Positions 50,049-62,208 of a stretch of 64,000 nucleotides of DNA are shown here, piece by piece. The number at the start of each line of letters is the position of its first letter. The stretch's first letter is position 1. The position numbers were made by a program, and so were the translations under genes. The stretch is from Populus alba (taxonomy: Eukaryota; Streptophyta; Magnoliopsida; Malpighiales; Salicaceae), in contig NC_133293.1 of assembly GCF_005239225.2 (NCBI RefSeq), forward strand, positions 4,774,001 to 4,838,000. The letters run 5' to 3'. Below the pieces are notes generated by a model. The model was not told where the DNA came from and made no database searches. It was given only the letters and a program-made list of their open reading frames with translations.

Positions 50049-51480
50049 CAAGTGAAGGAGGTAGTTGATTTATTCTTTTGGCTGTCAATAAACAGTGAGG
50101 AGCACTGTTGCCAGCTTTGCAGAACTAGCCAGTGCAAGGAGTTGCAGGCAAAGCTAAAAATTTATGTTGATATGGGCTGCGGGCATTTGGAGGTAAATTC
50201 TAGACGTAGTGATTTTCACATGTTGGTTCACACCACACTTTCAGTTAGGATTGGGATTCTTTATTTGTTTATAGATGCATTGTTGTACAAAGGTATATAT
50301 TATGAGATGCTGTAAATTTCGAAAGACAATAGCTATGGAATCTATTATCATGATCTACAGTAATTATTACATGGATTTGGTAGGAGTTCAGTGTTGTTTT
50401 AAGAAGTTCAATCTCATTGCATTGTTGAAATCTGCAGTTCAGGCATCAAAAACTGCTTGGTGGTATAAGCTCATCATATGCATGAAATGCATCATAAGTG
50501 AGTTTGCACTTGATTTAGCAGTTCGTGCAAGCAATGTACTTCAAGGTAATCAAGCAGTTGTTATGTGCTCTGCAGGCCACTTTATAGCAGTTGGTTTATA
50601 GGAACTAAGTGTTTAGGTAAAATATAGCGATGGTAATTCATTCCCAACTCTTTCTGCGACAGAAACTCATGTGCGAAATCTTAATAAAAATTTCATATTT
50701 TGGAATCGTATTTTGTGTGTTTTTTCTTCATTGCATTTAGAGCTGTTGCTCCTAATGAAAATAGCTATTTTCAAGATCTCATTATTGAAGATAGGTAATG
50801 TAAGATTTTATATATATATGTGTGTGTTTTTGTTCATGCTTGTTCAGTACATTCTCGGATTTTACATTTGTTTCAAACACGTTACCCTGAAGTTCTGGAT
50901 GCATGTAGTTGATATGCAGAAAAGAAGATGGCATGTTCTTTGTTTTATATTTTTCTTCACTCTTGTTAAAGATGTTTTTGGCATTGGAAAACGACTTTAA
51001 ATTCACAGGATTGGATTTCTAACAACTGTAGCTTGTATTTGACGAGAACTTGTTTGGCAAAAGCGAGAGTGTGCTTCGAAGATGATGAACCCCATGGAAT
51101 TTAGCTAGCAATCTATGGTTTATTTTCACTTATTTGATCAATATGCTTGACTTTCGGTGGCACTATAATATATAGCTTTGACATAAAGTGGATTCGTTTA
51201 TTGAAGAAGAAAAAAAAAAGGAGAAAGGAAAAGCAGAGAGACTTCTATAATCCTGTATTGATTGACTTGTTTGAAACACAAAGAGAATTGAAAATGACCT
51301 TTGGGAGTCTTTTCTAGTTGAGTAGTTGATGGGAGTTGTTTGCTTCGTTGCAGGCAAAATGTTGTTTAACACACGAGCATGTATAAAGTACAGCTTCCTT
51401 TTGTAAAGCAAGTTCACGATATAGTAATTCCAACTTATTTGATTAATAGGCAAAGACGGAAGTTTTGAATATATTTATTT
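50049..51480 (+). other. 3' UTR and downstream flank of the NXPE-like gene
   Basis: Candidate polyadenylation signals are AATAAA at about 50085 and at 50683-50688. The remainder is AT-rich flank with no supported gene. The small open frames here lack domains and overlap one another. Confidence 0.5.
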
Positions 51481-51488
51481 TTGCATTT

Positions 51489-51490
<2 letters not shown>

Positions 51491-51549
<59 letters not shown>
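51491..51549. repeat. (AT)n microsatellite
   Basis: This is an uninterrupted AT dinucleotide run of about 58 bp. The flanking phrase AAAGCAAGTTCAC before the run (about 51407) recurs after it (about 51548). Confidence 0.95.
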
Positions 51550-51553
<4 letters not shown>

Positions 51554-51689
51554 AGTTCACTATAGTAATTTTTTTTTTCTTCAATTTTTTTTTTAATTTT
51601 TTATATTATTTTGCACCTCGATTCTGCAGACCCTCTTAAAGAGTTGGAGATCCGTGCAGCTGCATTTGCATATCTTGTAGAGAAGAAAA

Positions 51690-52140
51690 ATGAAAAAAAA
51701 AATATATAATAATTATTGTTGTTGTTGTTATCACTAATAGTTAATAATTTTTTAAAAAATTATTACTATAAAAACTTTGGCCAAAACAAGTTTAATATTA
51801 TTAGTAATATGATAAATATTATTATTTTTATTCTAAATATTATTATCTTTATTATAATTAAAAGTATTAATATTAAGAATATTATTATTATGATATAAAT
51901 ATAATGATTTTTATTATAATTAATATTATTAATATTAAAAATATTGTTATTTTTATTATAAATATTATAATTTTGATTATAATTAATATTATTCATATAA
52001 TAATTAATACATTTGTAGAAAATATTATAAATATTGAAAAGAAAAAATAGATTTGATTTGTAGGGTAAAATTAAAAAATTAATATTAATATTATTGTTGT
52101 TGTCATCATTAGTAAATTTTTTTTAAAAAATTATTATTGC
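51690..52140. repeat. Extremely AT-rich low-complexity stretch
   Basis: It is a degenerate mix of ATT/AAT triplets with almost no G or C. Two T-run/A-run phrases (TTTTTTAAAAAATTATTA) occur near 51750 and 52118 and could be the edges of one duplicated unit. The open frames in it are composed of Ile, Asn and Lys only and are not genes. Confidence 0.8.
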
Positions 52141-52194
52141 CGTTGAAGAAAAACCATAATTTTTTTTAAAGATTGAAAAAATATAAAAACATGG

Positions 52195-53037
52195 ATACAA
52201 ACACCTGACGCTAGGCCAAACCCGCGTGCTAGCCGCGGCCTCGGGCTACAAACACCTGGCATTGGGTTTGCACAGCCTTGGGCGATAGGGATTGGCCCAC
52301 GCGCCTGGCTGCATACCCAGGCAAGTAGGTTTGCAAGCCCGCACGCCTGGCTGCAGACACAAGCAGGCAGGTCTGTAAGCCCGCACCCCAAGGTCTACAG
52401 ACCTAGGTGCAAGGGCTGCATACCCAGGCGGTGGGTGCAGACCAACGCGAGGGGTTGCAAAATTACATGCCTGGGGTCTGCAGACTCATGCTCTGGGTGC
52501 AAACCCGCTACTAGGTCTCTTCTGACCTGCACTGGGGTTCTACAACAAGTTCATGTACCCTATACTTGATCTCCTGTCAAGTCCAAGTACACTGGACTTG
52601 GTCGTCAGCCAAGTCCAGGACTCCTATGGCCAAGTCCATATTCCCCTGGATTTGGTCGCCTACCAAGTCTACATATCCATCATCCAAACCCATATGTAAT
52701 GGGTCCATCATCCGGACCCAAATGTAATTGGTCCTGTGTTCGTACCGACCTCTCTTGGGTCTGCACGGGAGCCAAGGCTGATGGGTTCATCGACAAGGCA
52801 AAACCCAAGTATCTTTGGTGTTGTGCCAAGGCTAAAGGGTCCTAGCGATTGGACCCAAAGTTAATGGGATCTATAGCAGGATCCAATTCTCTTAGGTCTA
52901 AGGTAGGACTCATTAGCCTGAACCACACGCTGATGTTCTGCATACCTGGGAGCCTATGGTTTACAGCCCCGCACACCTGGATCTCTTCTGACCCATCGAA
53001 CCCATCAACACTTCAAAAAGGACTGGGTCTGGCTACC
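52195..53037. repeat. GC-richer block of degenerate short motifs
   Basis: The base composition jumps at about 52195. Short motifs recur without strict period: GCCTGGCTGCA, CAGACCCAGG-like and CAAGCCCGCA in the first half. In the second half CCAAGTCC and GGACTTGG face each other (52577-52665), and ATGGGTCC-type words follow. It ends at the LTR of element C. It may be part of another LTR or an old minisatellite, and no reading frame is convincing. Confidence 0.5.
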
Positions 53038-53213
53038 TAACACTACCAAAAGATTGATGTCTTCTCCCAAGTGTAATAGTGTCAAAGTAATAAATAACCC
53101 AGCAAGACCGGGGTCGAACCACATGGAGGTTAATTGTATAAATTATAGACAACAATAATACAACAACAACAACAATAACAACAGTAATAATAATAGTAAT
53201 AGTAGTAGTAGTA

Positions 53214-53248
<35 letters not shown>

Positions 53249-56200
53249 GAAGTTGATGAGAACTTTGGGATGGGAGATTAATGTAAGGATTAAACAATTA
53301 TAAAAACAAATGTCAAGGTTAGAGGATCCACTAATGGTATTTCAAACAAGTATAGTATAAACTCTTATTACTCAATTTGGAAACCACACACGAAGGAGGT
53401 TCCAATCGGATGATTTGTCATTAATAACTCGTTATAAATTGTTAACATGATCATATTAATTATCTTATTTACGTAACACCAAACTTTTAAATATTTTCAA
53501 GAATTCATGATGCTTACTTATGTTAACAACAAATCAAGTTCCTTTCATAGCACAGGTGTAGGTAAATACCATACGGTTGGGCTATAAGAGTGCCAAGCAT
53601 TTGTTGTACCAAGTGTTATACAACACAAATCTAGATTAACCATTTAACAAGCAAGGTATTAAGAATTAGTAAGATAAAAAGATAAGACATGTTAATATTA
53701 AACATTAAGGTCCATGTTGAGTTTACACCATACTTATTCTTACACCATTAGTGTAACATTTTCACCTTAACATAATAAACTTAGTGATTAGTACTTAAAA
53801 GTGCATGTTTATCAAGGTTTCATATCATTATTTTGCACTTAAAATATCAATAACTCCTTAACTAAAGCATGTTTTATAATAACAAGTCTGATACTATAAG
53901 ATACCTTAATATATGGTAAATGTTCATCTTAAATGCAGGCCTATCACATAAATCAAAGGATTGATTGATGAATTCAATTACTGAAATTATGAAGATAAAG
54001 AGAGGGTAAAGCATAGAAAAGTGATGTTGGTTCAGTCTAAACTGGAACACTGTTCAGTAATTGAGTCATATCTGGAGCTGTAGATCTCGGATTTAGGTTT
54101 GTTTTATATAGATGGGAAGTTAAGACATAGGCCTAAAACTTTCATGTTGAGTCCAAGATTTAAAAAGACCGTTTTCAAGTCCAAATTATAGCAACAACGA
54201 AGAAGTTTGAATTTGTCTTGCAGCCCAGACACTGTTCAGTGTTCAGCCTATATCTCGAGTTCTAGAAGTCCAAATGACCTCAATTTTTTTTCCTAGAAAG
54301 CTAAGACAATTTCCTAGAACTTTCATGAGTAAAGGTGATTCTAATTCTGACATTGGCAATGACGTTTTGTTCAAACAAGAAGATAAGGATTGTTACCAAG
54401 TCAAGATGTGGCCACCCACTCAACTATTATTCATCAAATCAATAGTTCCAAATTTTTGCCTATAAAAGGAGGCATTTGTCATGCATTTGGACATCTTGTT
54501 GTTCGGATCAAGATCATGCTCTTGCTCTCTTTCTTTATATTTTATAATGTTTAAGTTTTATTTTATGTTATATTAATCTCTTGTTTATACTTTTCATTTT
54601 CTTTCCTTATATAATTATGTTCTTATCTTGTTTATTTATGTTTCTTTCTTTCATTATGTTTAGCTAAATCTAAAGGTTTAACATGGGAACTTTAATGTTT
54701 GATACTAACATGTTTTATATTTATTATCTTGCTCACTCTTAATACTTTACTTGTTAAATGGTTAATCTAGATTTGTGTTGAACAACCTTTGGTACAACAA
54801 ATGCTTGGCACTTTCATAGCCCAACCGTATGGTATAACCTACACCTGTGCTATGAAAGGAATTTGATTTGTTATTAACATAAGCTATCACCATGAATACC
54901 TGATAATATTTACAAGTATGGCATTACTCGAATAAGATAATTAATGTAATCATGTTAACAATTTATAATCTGATTGGAACCTCCTTTGTGTGTGGTTTCC
55001 AGTTGAGTAATAAGAGTTTATACTACTTGTTTGAAGTATCATTAGTGGATCCTCAAACCTTGACATTTGTTTTTATCATTAATGGATCCTCTAACCTTGA
55101 CATTTGTTTTTATCATTGTTTAATCATCACATTAATCTTACATCTCAAAGTCCTCTTTATTATTAATATTACTATTATTACTATCATTATTATTATTATC
55201 ACTGCTACTACTACTACTACTGTTATTATTGTTGTTGTTATTGTGTTATTGTTATTTATAATTTATATAGTTAACCTCTGTGTGGTTCGACCCTGATCTT
55301 GCCGGGTTATATATTACTTCGACACTCCTGCACTCGGGAGAAGACATCAATCTTTTGGTCGTGTCACTTAGCTAAACATAATGAAGAAGAGAAACATGAA
55401 TAAACAAAATAAAGAACATAAATAAGATACAAGTTAACTAAGTAAAGGAAAGGAAATGAAAAGCATAAACAAGATATTAATGAAAGCAAAACTTAAGAAT
55501 TACAAAAAAAATATAAAGAAAGAGAGCAAGAACAAGTTCTTGATCTAAATAACCAAGCCCCTAAATGCATGGCAAATGCCTCCTTTTATAGGCCAAAATT
55601 TGGAACTATTGAATTAATGAATAATTGTTGAATGGGTGGCCAACTCTTGACTTGGTGAAAATCCTTATCTTCTTGTCTGAATAAAACATCATTGCTAGTA
55701 TTAGAACTAGAACCACCTGTATTCTTGAAAGTCATAGGAAATTGTCTTATCTTTTCAGGAAAAAAATATGAGGTTATTTGGACTTCTAGAACTCGAGATA
55801 TGGGATGAACAGTGTTTGGGTTGTAGGACAGATTCGGACTTCTCCGTTATTGCTATAATTTGGAGTTGAAAACGATCTTTTTAAATCTTAGACTCCACAT
55901 GAAAGTTGTAGGCCTATATCTTATCGAATTTATCCAAAACATTGAGGTCATTTGGACATCTAGAACTCGAAATATCACTCAATTACAAAACAGTGTTCCA
56001 GTTTGGACTGCACCGACATCTCTTTTCTAAGTTTGGCCCTCTCTTTTTTCCTTTCAATTTCAATACTTAAACTCATCAATCAATCCTTTCATTTATGTGA
56101 TAGGCCTGCATTTATTATGAACATTTACCATAAATTAGAGGTATTTTATATTATTAGGTATGTTATTATAAAACATGCTTTAGTTAAGAAGTTATTGATA

Positions 56201-56260
56201 CTTCAAGTGCAAAATGATGATATAAAACCTTGATAAAAATGCACTTTTAAGTATTAATCA
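53038..56260 (-). repeat. 3' LTR of element C, with a nested LTR inside
   Basis: It starts TAACACTACC (a mutated TGACACGACC) at 53038 and ends GTATTAATCA at 56260. Without the nested insertion and its duplication it is about 1636 bp. The noncoding tail and LOG pseudogene of element C follow directly. The terminal TG has mutated to TA, so this LTR is old. Confidence 0.88.
53785..55366 (+). mobile_element. Solo LTR (1582 bp) nested in the element C LTR, opposite strand
   Basis: It starts TGATTAGTAC and ends GGTCGTGTCA, so it is the same family in plus sense. It is flanked by CTTAG at 53780-53784 and 55367-55371. Removing it restores the sequence AACTTAGCTAAACATAATG seen in the other LTRs. A TATA box lies at 54459-54469. 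It has an internal tandem duplication of a TGGATCCTC...CATTTGTTTTTATCATT unit at about 55035-55118. Confidence 0.95.
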
Positions 56261-57449
56261 CACCACCCAACCAGCTTATTACTAGTCCCTAGTAATCAAA
56301 GTGTTAAAATAGAAAAACAATTTGCAAATTCCATAAAGCAAGGCATTCATCATTCGACTTCCATTAATCTATCCAGATAAAAAAACTGTCATTAAATTCA
56401 TATATCTACTCAATACCTCTTAAACAAGATATTAATAAACCTTTATTTTGTGCTCAAAATATCAACATATAGTTATGAGGCTTTACTTGGAAGAAAACAA
56501 ATTTTTTGTTCTAATGTTTAAGGTTAACTTCCTTGAGTTGAGATTATAATCTTTTTTTTTTTAATATATACATATAACTTAAAACATAATGCATCTTTAA
56601 TCCATGTAATGAGTTTTTGGCTAATGACTCCCAGACCAGTTGGTCTTAGGGCATTAGGTGTTAAGACACCCCTACGAGCTTAGTAACTCAGGTTGCAGAT
56701 ACTAATACGTAGATAGTGCAATGTTTGATTCCCTTAAGCTTTTTTCCTCAACTCATGTAACAAGCGTTGGGCCAATAGCTCCCAAGTCAGTTGACTTTAG
56801 GGTATTAAGTGTTAAAACATCTCTTCGGGCTTAATTGCTTAAATTAGGGAGGCTACGAAACCAAACTTATCTACATTTTTATTTTCATCATTTTTTTGTT
56901 TTTGCAAATTATATATTATCTCTTTCCCTTAGTTGTTACGTTTAACAAAAGAACATAAATAATGTAATAATCCAATGTGCAACCCATAATCATATGTTAA
57001 AGTGTGTGTGTGAAAATTAAGATTTAAGAATACTTGTTAAATGAGCATATGAGCAGAATCAATAGATAACAATACGAGAGTTTGTAAACCTGAATATTTC
57101 AAGAAGTATTCTGATAGACCTTGTTAAAAATGTTTACTAAGATGTGTCTCAAGAGTCATTTTAACAAAAAAAAAAAAAATCCTTTACTCTGCCATCCTAG
57201 TAACAACAGTTTTGTAAATAATTTATAAAATAGAAAACACAGTTAGTTTTTTTTTTTTAATATCAACTACTACCCTTTCCCCCCAACCAAAATGAGACAT
57301 TGTCCTCAATGTTCTAAGGTAGAAAGATAGAGTATAGAAGACATCACCTGAAATAGCAAACACTAACAAACCTGAAACACACTTAAACAAATATAAGAAA
57401 CAAAAAAACACAATAATAAAACCAAAAGACACAAAGTTCTTACAAACAA
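56261..57449 (-). other. 3' noncoding tail of element C
   Basis: It is homologous to 1605-2795 and 60042-61316, with no gene. A G-rich polypurine-tract candidate next to the LTR is degraded (CACCACCCAACC on plus). Two copies of the CATGTAA module lie at about 56605-56750 and 56752-56870. The hairpin block ACATTG-TCCT-CAATGT lies at about 57297-57312. Confidence 0.65.
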
Positions 57450-58093
57450 AGGCTTAAATCCAATCTAAGCTTTTTATGGCTTTCCTTAGTTGATCAATTT
57501 ATGCGACTCATGGAGGGATCAATTATAGGGATGAAAGATTATAGTTGGTCAGTCAATTGTTCAGCAGTAGCAGCAGCGATATTGATTTGTCGTGCTAAAG
57601 ATGTTAGAAATTCATGTTCCACAGCATGATCAAGAAAAAACAACAACTTATCATAAAAACCATTAACATTTAATAGACCTATGGGTTTATGGTGAATGTG
57701 CAGTTGGGCTCAAGAAAAAATATGAAAGATCTCTTTCAATGTGCCCAGACCACCTAGTAAGGCAATGAAGGCATCAACGTGTTTAAACATTATATTCATT
57801 CGATCAGACATTGTGGAGACCTGTAATTCCTCCCTAATTGTTTTTCCAATGATGTCCCCTTATGCTAAAGCTTTAGGGACAACCCCCAAAACTTGACTAC
57901 CTCCTAAAAATGCAGCTATTGACACTCCCCCCATTAACCCAAGGCTGCCTCCCCCATACACTAAATGAATCTTTCTCTCAACTAGTACCTGACCAAGATG
58001 ATTTGCTGATTCTAAAAATGTTATTTCCTTTCCAAGACTAGATCCACTGAAAACACAAATATTTCTTATGTGATGACTTGAGGAACTTGCCAT
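57450..58093 (-). pseudogene. LOG-like pseudogene of element C
   Basis: The start ATG (58091-58093) and the first 77 codons are open, with YGGGSLGLMGG intact. A stop follows at PKALA-stop-GDII near 57860. A second stop interrupts the HIFS-stop-AQLHIHH segment near 57712, and a small deletion shifts the frame near 57580. The catalytic PGG motif reads LGGLGTLKE, so the first Pro is replaced. It is not functional. Confidence 0.88.
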
Positions 58094-58216
58094 TTCTACA
58101 CACTTCTATATTTGATGAATGTATGGGTTCACTAGAAATGAAGGGAAGGAAGAGAAGAATTTATAAATAAAAAATTGAAAATATAATCATACCACCTATA
58201 TGTAGGCCAACTATAG

Positions 58217-58279
<63 letters not shown>

Positions 58280-58318
58280 AAAAAACACGTGTATGTATAG
58301 GTAGTTGTAATTGTGGCT
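58094..58318. other. Remnant of element C upstream of LOG, with CT and TA runs
   Basis: It is homologous to the spacer at 61971-62170. It holds a (CT)n run at about 58218-58238 and a (TA)n run at about 58240-58277 where copy D has only a short CT stretch. It ends at TGGCT (58314-58318), where element D inserted, so the ORF X of element C is not in this window. Confidence 0.75.
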
Positions 58319-60041
58319 TGACACGACCAAAAGCTTGATGTCTTCTCCAAAGTGCAGGAGTGTCGAAGTAATAAATAACCCGGCAAGACCGGGGTCGAAC
58401 CACAGAGAGGTTAATTGTATAAATTATACACAACAATAACAACAATAACAATAATAATAACAATAGTAGTACTAGTAATAGTAATAATAATAATAATAAT
58501 ACTCAGTACGTGGCGTTGTTATACCTGAGAATGATCTAAAAGATCGGGTCACAGGTTTCCAGCCTATATACTGAGTTTATGAATAGATTATAATAATAAT
58601 AATAACAACAACAACAACAACAATAATAATAAAGAAGAGAAGGAAGAAATTAATGAGAACTTTGAGTTGAAAGATTAATGTAAGGATTAAACAACGATAA
58701 AAATAAATGTCAAGGTTAGAGGATCAACTAATGGTACTTCAAACAAGTATAGTATAAACTTTTATTACTCAATTGGAAACCACACATAAAGGAAGTTCCA
58801 ATCAGATTATAAATTGTTAACATGATTACATTAGTTATCTTATTCGAATAAAGCTAATACTTGTAAATGTTGGCAGGCATTCATAATTATAACTTATGTT
58901 AACAACAAATCAAGTTCCTTTCATAGCTCAGGTGTCGGTTATACCATACAGTATGGGCTATGAAAGTACCAAGTATTTGTTGTACCAAGTGTTATACAAC
59001 ATAAATCTAGATTAACCATTTAACAAGCAAAGTATTAAAAGTGAACAAGATAACAAATATAAAACATGTTAGTATCCAACGTTAAGGTCCATGTTAAGTT
59101 TATATTATACTTATTCTTACACCATTAGTGTACCCTTTTCACCTTGACATAATTAACTTAGCTAAACATAATGAAAGAAAGAAACATAAATGAACAAGAT
59201 AAGAACATAAATGAGAAAGAAGTTAACTAAGTAAAGGAAAGGAAATGAAGTGCATAAACTTGATATTAATGAAAGCAAAACATAAGCAATACAAAGAGAG
59301 AAAGCAAAGCATGATCTTGATCTGGAAACCAAGATGCCTCAATACATGGTAAGTGCCTCCTTTTATAGGCCAAAATTTGGAACTATTGATTTGTTAATTA
59401 ATTGATGAGTGGGTGGCCACATCTTGACTTGGTGACAATCCTTATCTTCTTGTCTGAACAAGACGTCATTGCTAACATCATAATTTGACCAGAATCCTCA
59501 GGAATGTTCTAGGAAATTGTCTCATCTTTCCAACAAAAAAAAGATGAGGTCATTTGGACTTCTAGAACTCAAGATATGGGCTGAACACTAAATAGTGTCT
59601 AGGCTGCAGGACAGCTTCGGACTTCTTCGTTGTTCCTTCAGTTTGGACTTCAAAACGGCCTTTTTAAATCTTGGGCTCCTCATGAAAGTTGTAGGCTTTG
59701 TCTTACCTTTCCATCCATATAAAATGGACCTAAATCCGAGATCTAGAGCTCCAGATATGATCCAATTACCGAGCAATGTTCCGGTTTGGACTGCACCGGC
59801 ATCTCTTTTCTAAGTTTGGCCATCTCTTTGTCCTTTCACTTTCAATACTTAAACTCATCAATCAATCCTTTTATTTATGTGATAGGCCTGCATTTAAGAT
59901 GAGCATTTACCATAAATTAAGGTATCTTATAGTATCAAACTTGTTATTATAAAACATGCTTTAATTAAGGAGTTATTGATACTTCAAGTGCAAAATGATG
60001 ATATAAAACATTGATAAACATGCACTTTTAAGTACTAATCA
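58319..60041 (-). repeat. 3' LTR of element D (1723 bp)
   Basis: It is complete from TGACACGACC to TACTAATCA and belongs to the subfamily with the ATCGGGTCACAGGTTTCCAG segment (58544). The TATA box is at 59358-59368 on minus. The left flank TGGCT would be the target-site duplication; its partner is beyond the window. The insertion cut element C between LOG and ORF X, so element D is younger than C. Confidence 0.93.
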
Positions 60042-61316
60042 CACCCCCCAACCAGCTTATTACTAGTCCCTAGTAATCTAAAGCGTTAAAATAGAGAAAC
60101 AATTTGCAAGTATCACAAAGCAAGGCATTCATCATTCAACTTCTATTAATCTATCCAGATAAACAAACTCTCATTAAATTTATATTACTGCTTCATACTT
60201 CTTAAACAAGATATTAATAAACCTTCTTTTTATGTGCTCAATATATGAAAACATAGATGATGGGGCTTTTGTTGGAAGAAAACAATATTATGTTCAAATG
60301 TTTAAGGTGAACTTCCTTGGGTTGGGATTATTATTATTATTACTTTTTTTCTCTCTCTTTTTTTTTTTCTTTTTTTCTTCTCTTTTTTTTTTTTAATTTT
60401 ATTTATATACACATACAACTTAAAACATAATGTATCTTTAACCCATGTAACGAGTTTTAGGCTAATGACTCCCAGACCAGTTGGTCTTAGGGCATTAGGT
60501 GTTGAGACACCCCTACGAGCTTAACAACTCGGGTTGCAGATACTGATACGTAGATAGTGCAATGTTTGATTTCCTTAAGCTTTTCTCCTTAACCCATGTA
60601 ACAAGCTTTGGGCCAATAACTCCCAAGTCAGTTGACTTTAGGGTATTAGGTGTTAAAACACCCCTTCGGGCTTAATTGCTTAGGTTAGGGAGGCTACGAA
60701 ACCAAACTTATCTACGTTTTTATTATCATCAATATTATCATCATTTTTATTTTTTTTTGCAAATTATATACTAACCCTTACCCTTAGTTGTTACCTTCAA
60801 CAAAAGAACATAAATAATGTAATAATCCAATGTGCAACCCACAATCATATGTTAAAGTGTGTGTGTGAAAATGAAGGTTTAATAATACTTGTTAAATGAG
60901 TATATGAGCAGAATCAAGTGATAACAATGCGAGAGTTTGTAAACCTGAATATTTCAAGAAGTATTCTAATAGGCCTTGTTATGAATATTGCAAATAACCG
61001 TTAGAAAATTTTTACTAAGATGCGTCTCAAGAATAATTCCTCTTTACTCTGCCATCCTAGTAATAACAGTTTTGCCAAATGGTTTTAAAAACAAAAACAG
61101 TTAGTTGGTTAGTTTTTTTTTTTTTTTTTTAAACTACTACCCTCTCCCCCCAACGAAAACGAGACATTGTCCTCAATGTCCTAAGGTAGAAAGATAGAGT
61201 ATAGAAGACATCACCTGAAACAACGAACAATGATAAACCTGAAAGACACTTAAACAAATATAAGAAGTAACAAAACAAAATAATATGCTATTAATAAAAC
61301 CAAAAGACACAAGGTT
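60042..61316 (-). other. 3' noncoding tail of element D, with polypurine tract and hairpin
   Basis: No gene is seen. The minus strand next to the LTR reads GGTTGGGGGGTG, a good polypurine tract. The CCCATGTAA module occurs twice (about 60442-60590 and 60594-60700). A conserved hairpin, ACATTG-TCCT-CAATGT at 61164-61179, lies just downstream of the LOG stop. A pyrimidine run at 60344-60397 breaks the stretch. Confidence 0.7.
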
Positions 61317-61970
61317 TCACAGATGAAGGCTCAAATCTAATCTAAGCTTTTTACGGCTTTCCTTAGCTGACCAATCTAGGCGACTCATGCAAGGATCAAT
61401 GACAGGGATGAAAGATTGTAGTTGGTCAATCAATTGTTCAGCAGTAGCAGCAGAGATTATGATTTGTCGTGTTGAAGATGTTAGAAATTCCTGTTCCACA
61501 GCTTGATCAAGGAAAGATAGCAACTTATCATAAAAACCATTAACATTTAACAAACCTATAGGTTTATGGTGAATGTGCAGTTGGGCCCAAGATGAAATAT
61601 GAAAGATCTCTTCCAATGTGCCCAGACCACCTGGTAAGGCAATGAAGGCATCAGCATGGTTAAACATGGTATTCAGTCGGTTAGACATTGTTGGGACCTG
61701 TAGTTCCTCTCCAATTGTTTTTCCAATGATGTCCCCATTTGCTAAAGCTTTGGGGACAACCCCCAAAACTTGACTGCCTCTTAAAAATGCAGCCATTGAC
61801 ACACCTCCCATTAACCCAAGGCTGCCTCCCCCATACATTAAATGAATCTTTCTCTCAGCTAGTACTTGACCAAGATGATTTGCTGATTCTAAAAACTCTT
61901 TTTCTTTCCTAGGACTGGATCCACCGAAAACACAAATATTTCTTACATGATGACTTGAGGAACCTGCCAT
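61317..61970 (-). CDS. LOG-like cytokinin-nucleotide phosphoribohydrolase, carried by element D
   Basis: This 217-residue intact ORF is homologous to LOG enzymes, which release active cytokinin bases from riboside 5'-monophosphates in the cytosol. Visible motifs are ICVFGGSS (12-19), YGGGSLGLMGG (46-56), an Arg at 98 in the TMSNRLNTM segment, and the catalytic PGGLGTLEE (113-121, the PGGxGTxxE signature). The WAQLHIHHKPIGLLNV core follows at 128. The length fits plant LOGs. One deviation is Gly where most plant LOGs have Cys in VFCGSS. It has no introns, unlike host LOG genes, and sits between ORF X and the 3' LTR. Expression would rely on the element transcript or an internal promoter, which I cannot identify. 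Three homologues in this window are broken. Confidence 0.85.
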   Translation of the reverse strand: MAGSSSHHVRNICVFGGSSPRKEKEFLESANHLGQVLAERKIHLMYGGGSLGLMGGVSMAAFLRGSQVLGVVPKALANGDIIGKTIGEELQVPTMSNRLNTMFNHADAFIALPGGLGTLEEIFHISSWAQLHIHHKPIGLLNVNGFYDKLLSFLDQAVEQEFLTSSTRQIIISAATAEQLIDQLQSFIPVIDPCMSRLDWSAKESRKKLRLDLSLHL

Positions 61971-62208
61971 TTCTACACACTTCTATATTTGATGAATGTA
62001 TGGGATGAGTAGAAATGAAGGGAAGGAAGAGAAGAATTTATAAATGAAAAAGTGAAAATGCAATCATACCACCTCCATGTAGGCCAACTGTAGTCTCACA
62101 CTCTCTCTCTTTATTTATTTATTTTGACAAAGCATGTATGTACAGGTAGTTGTGATTGTGGCTCACATCTTCCCTTGGTTTTACGTCCAAGAACGGCTTA
62201 AACGCCCT
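61971..62208. other. Spacer between LOG and ORF X, element D
   Basis: About 240 bp with no gene. It contains a CT-rich tract (CTCTCTCTCTTTATTTATTTATT on plus, about 62100), which is a purine-rich tract on the sense strand roughly 130 bp before the LOG start codon. Confidence 0.6.

Noticed and set aside
50052..51000. Several 75-110 codon open frames after the NXPE-like gene
   Set aside because: They overlap in different frames, lie in probable 3' UTR or AT-rich flank, and show no domain or good start context.
52134..52391. 85-codon Cys/Ala/Gly-rich frame
   Set aside because: It is produced by the GC-rich degenerate motif block; the periodic residues reflect repeated DNA words, not a protein family.
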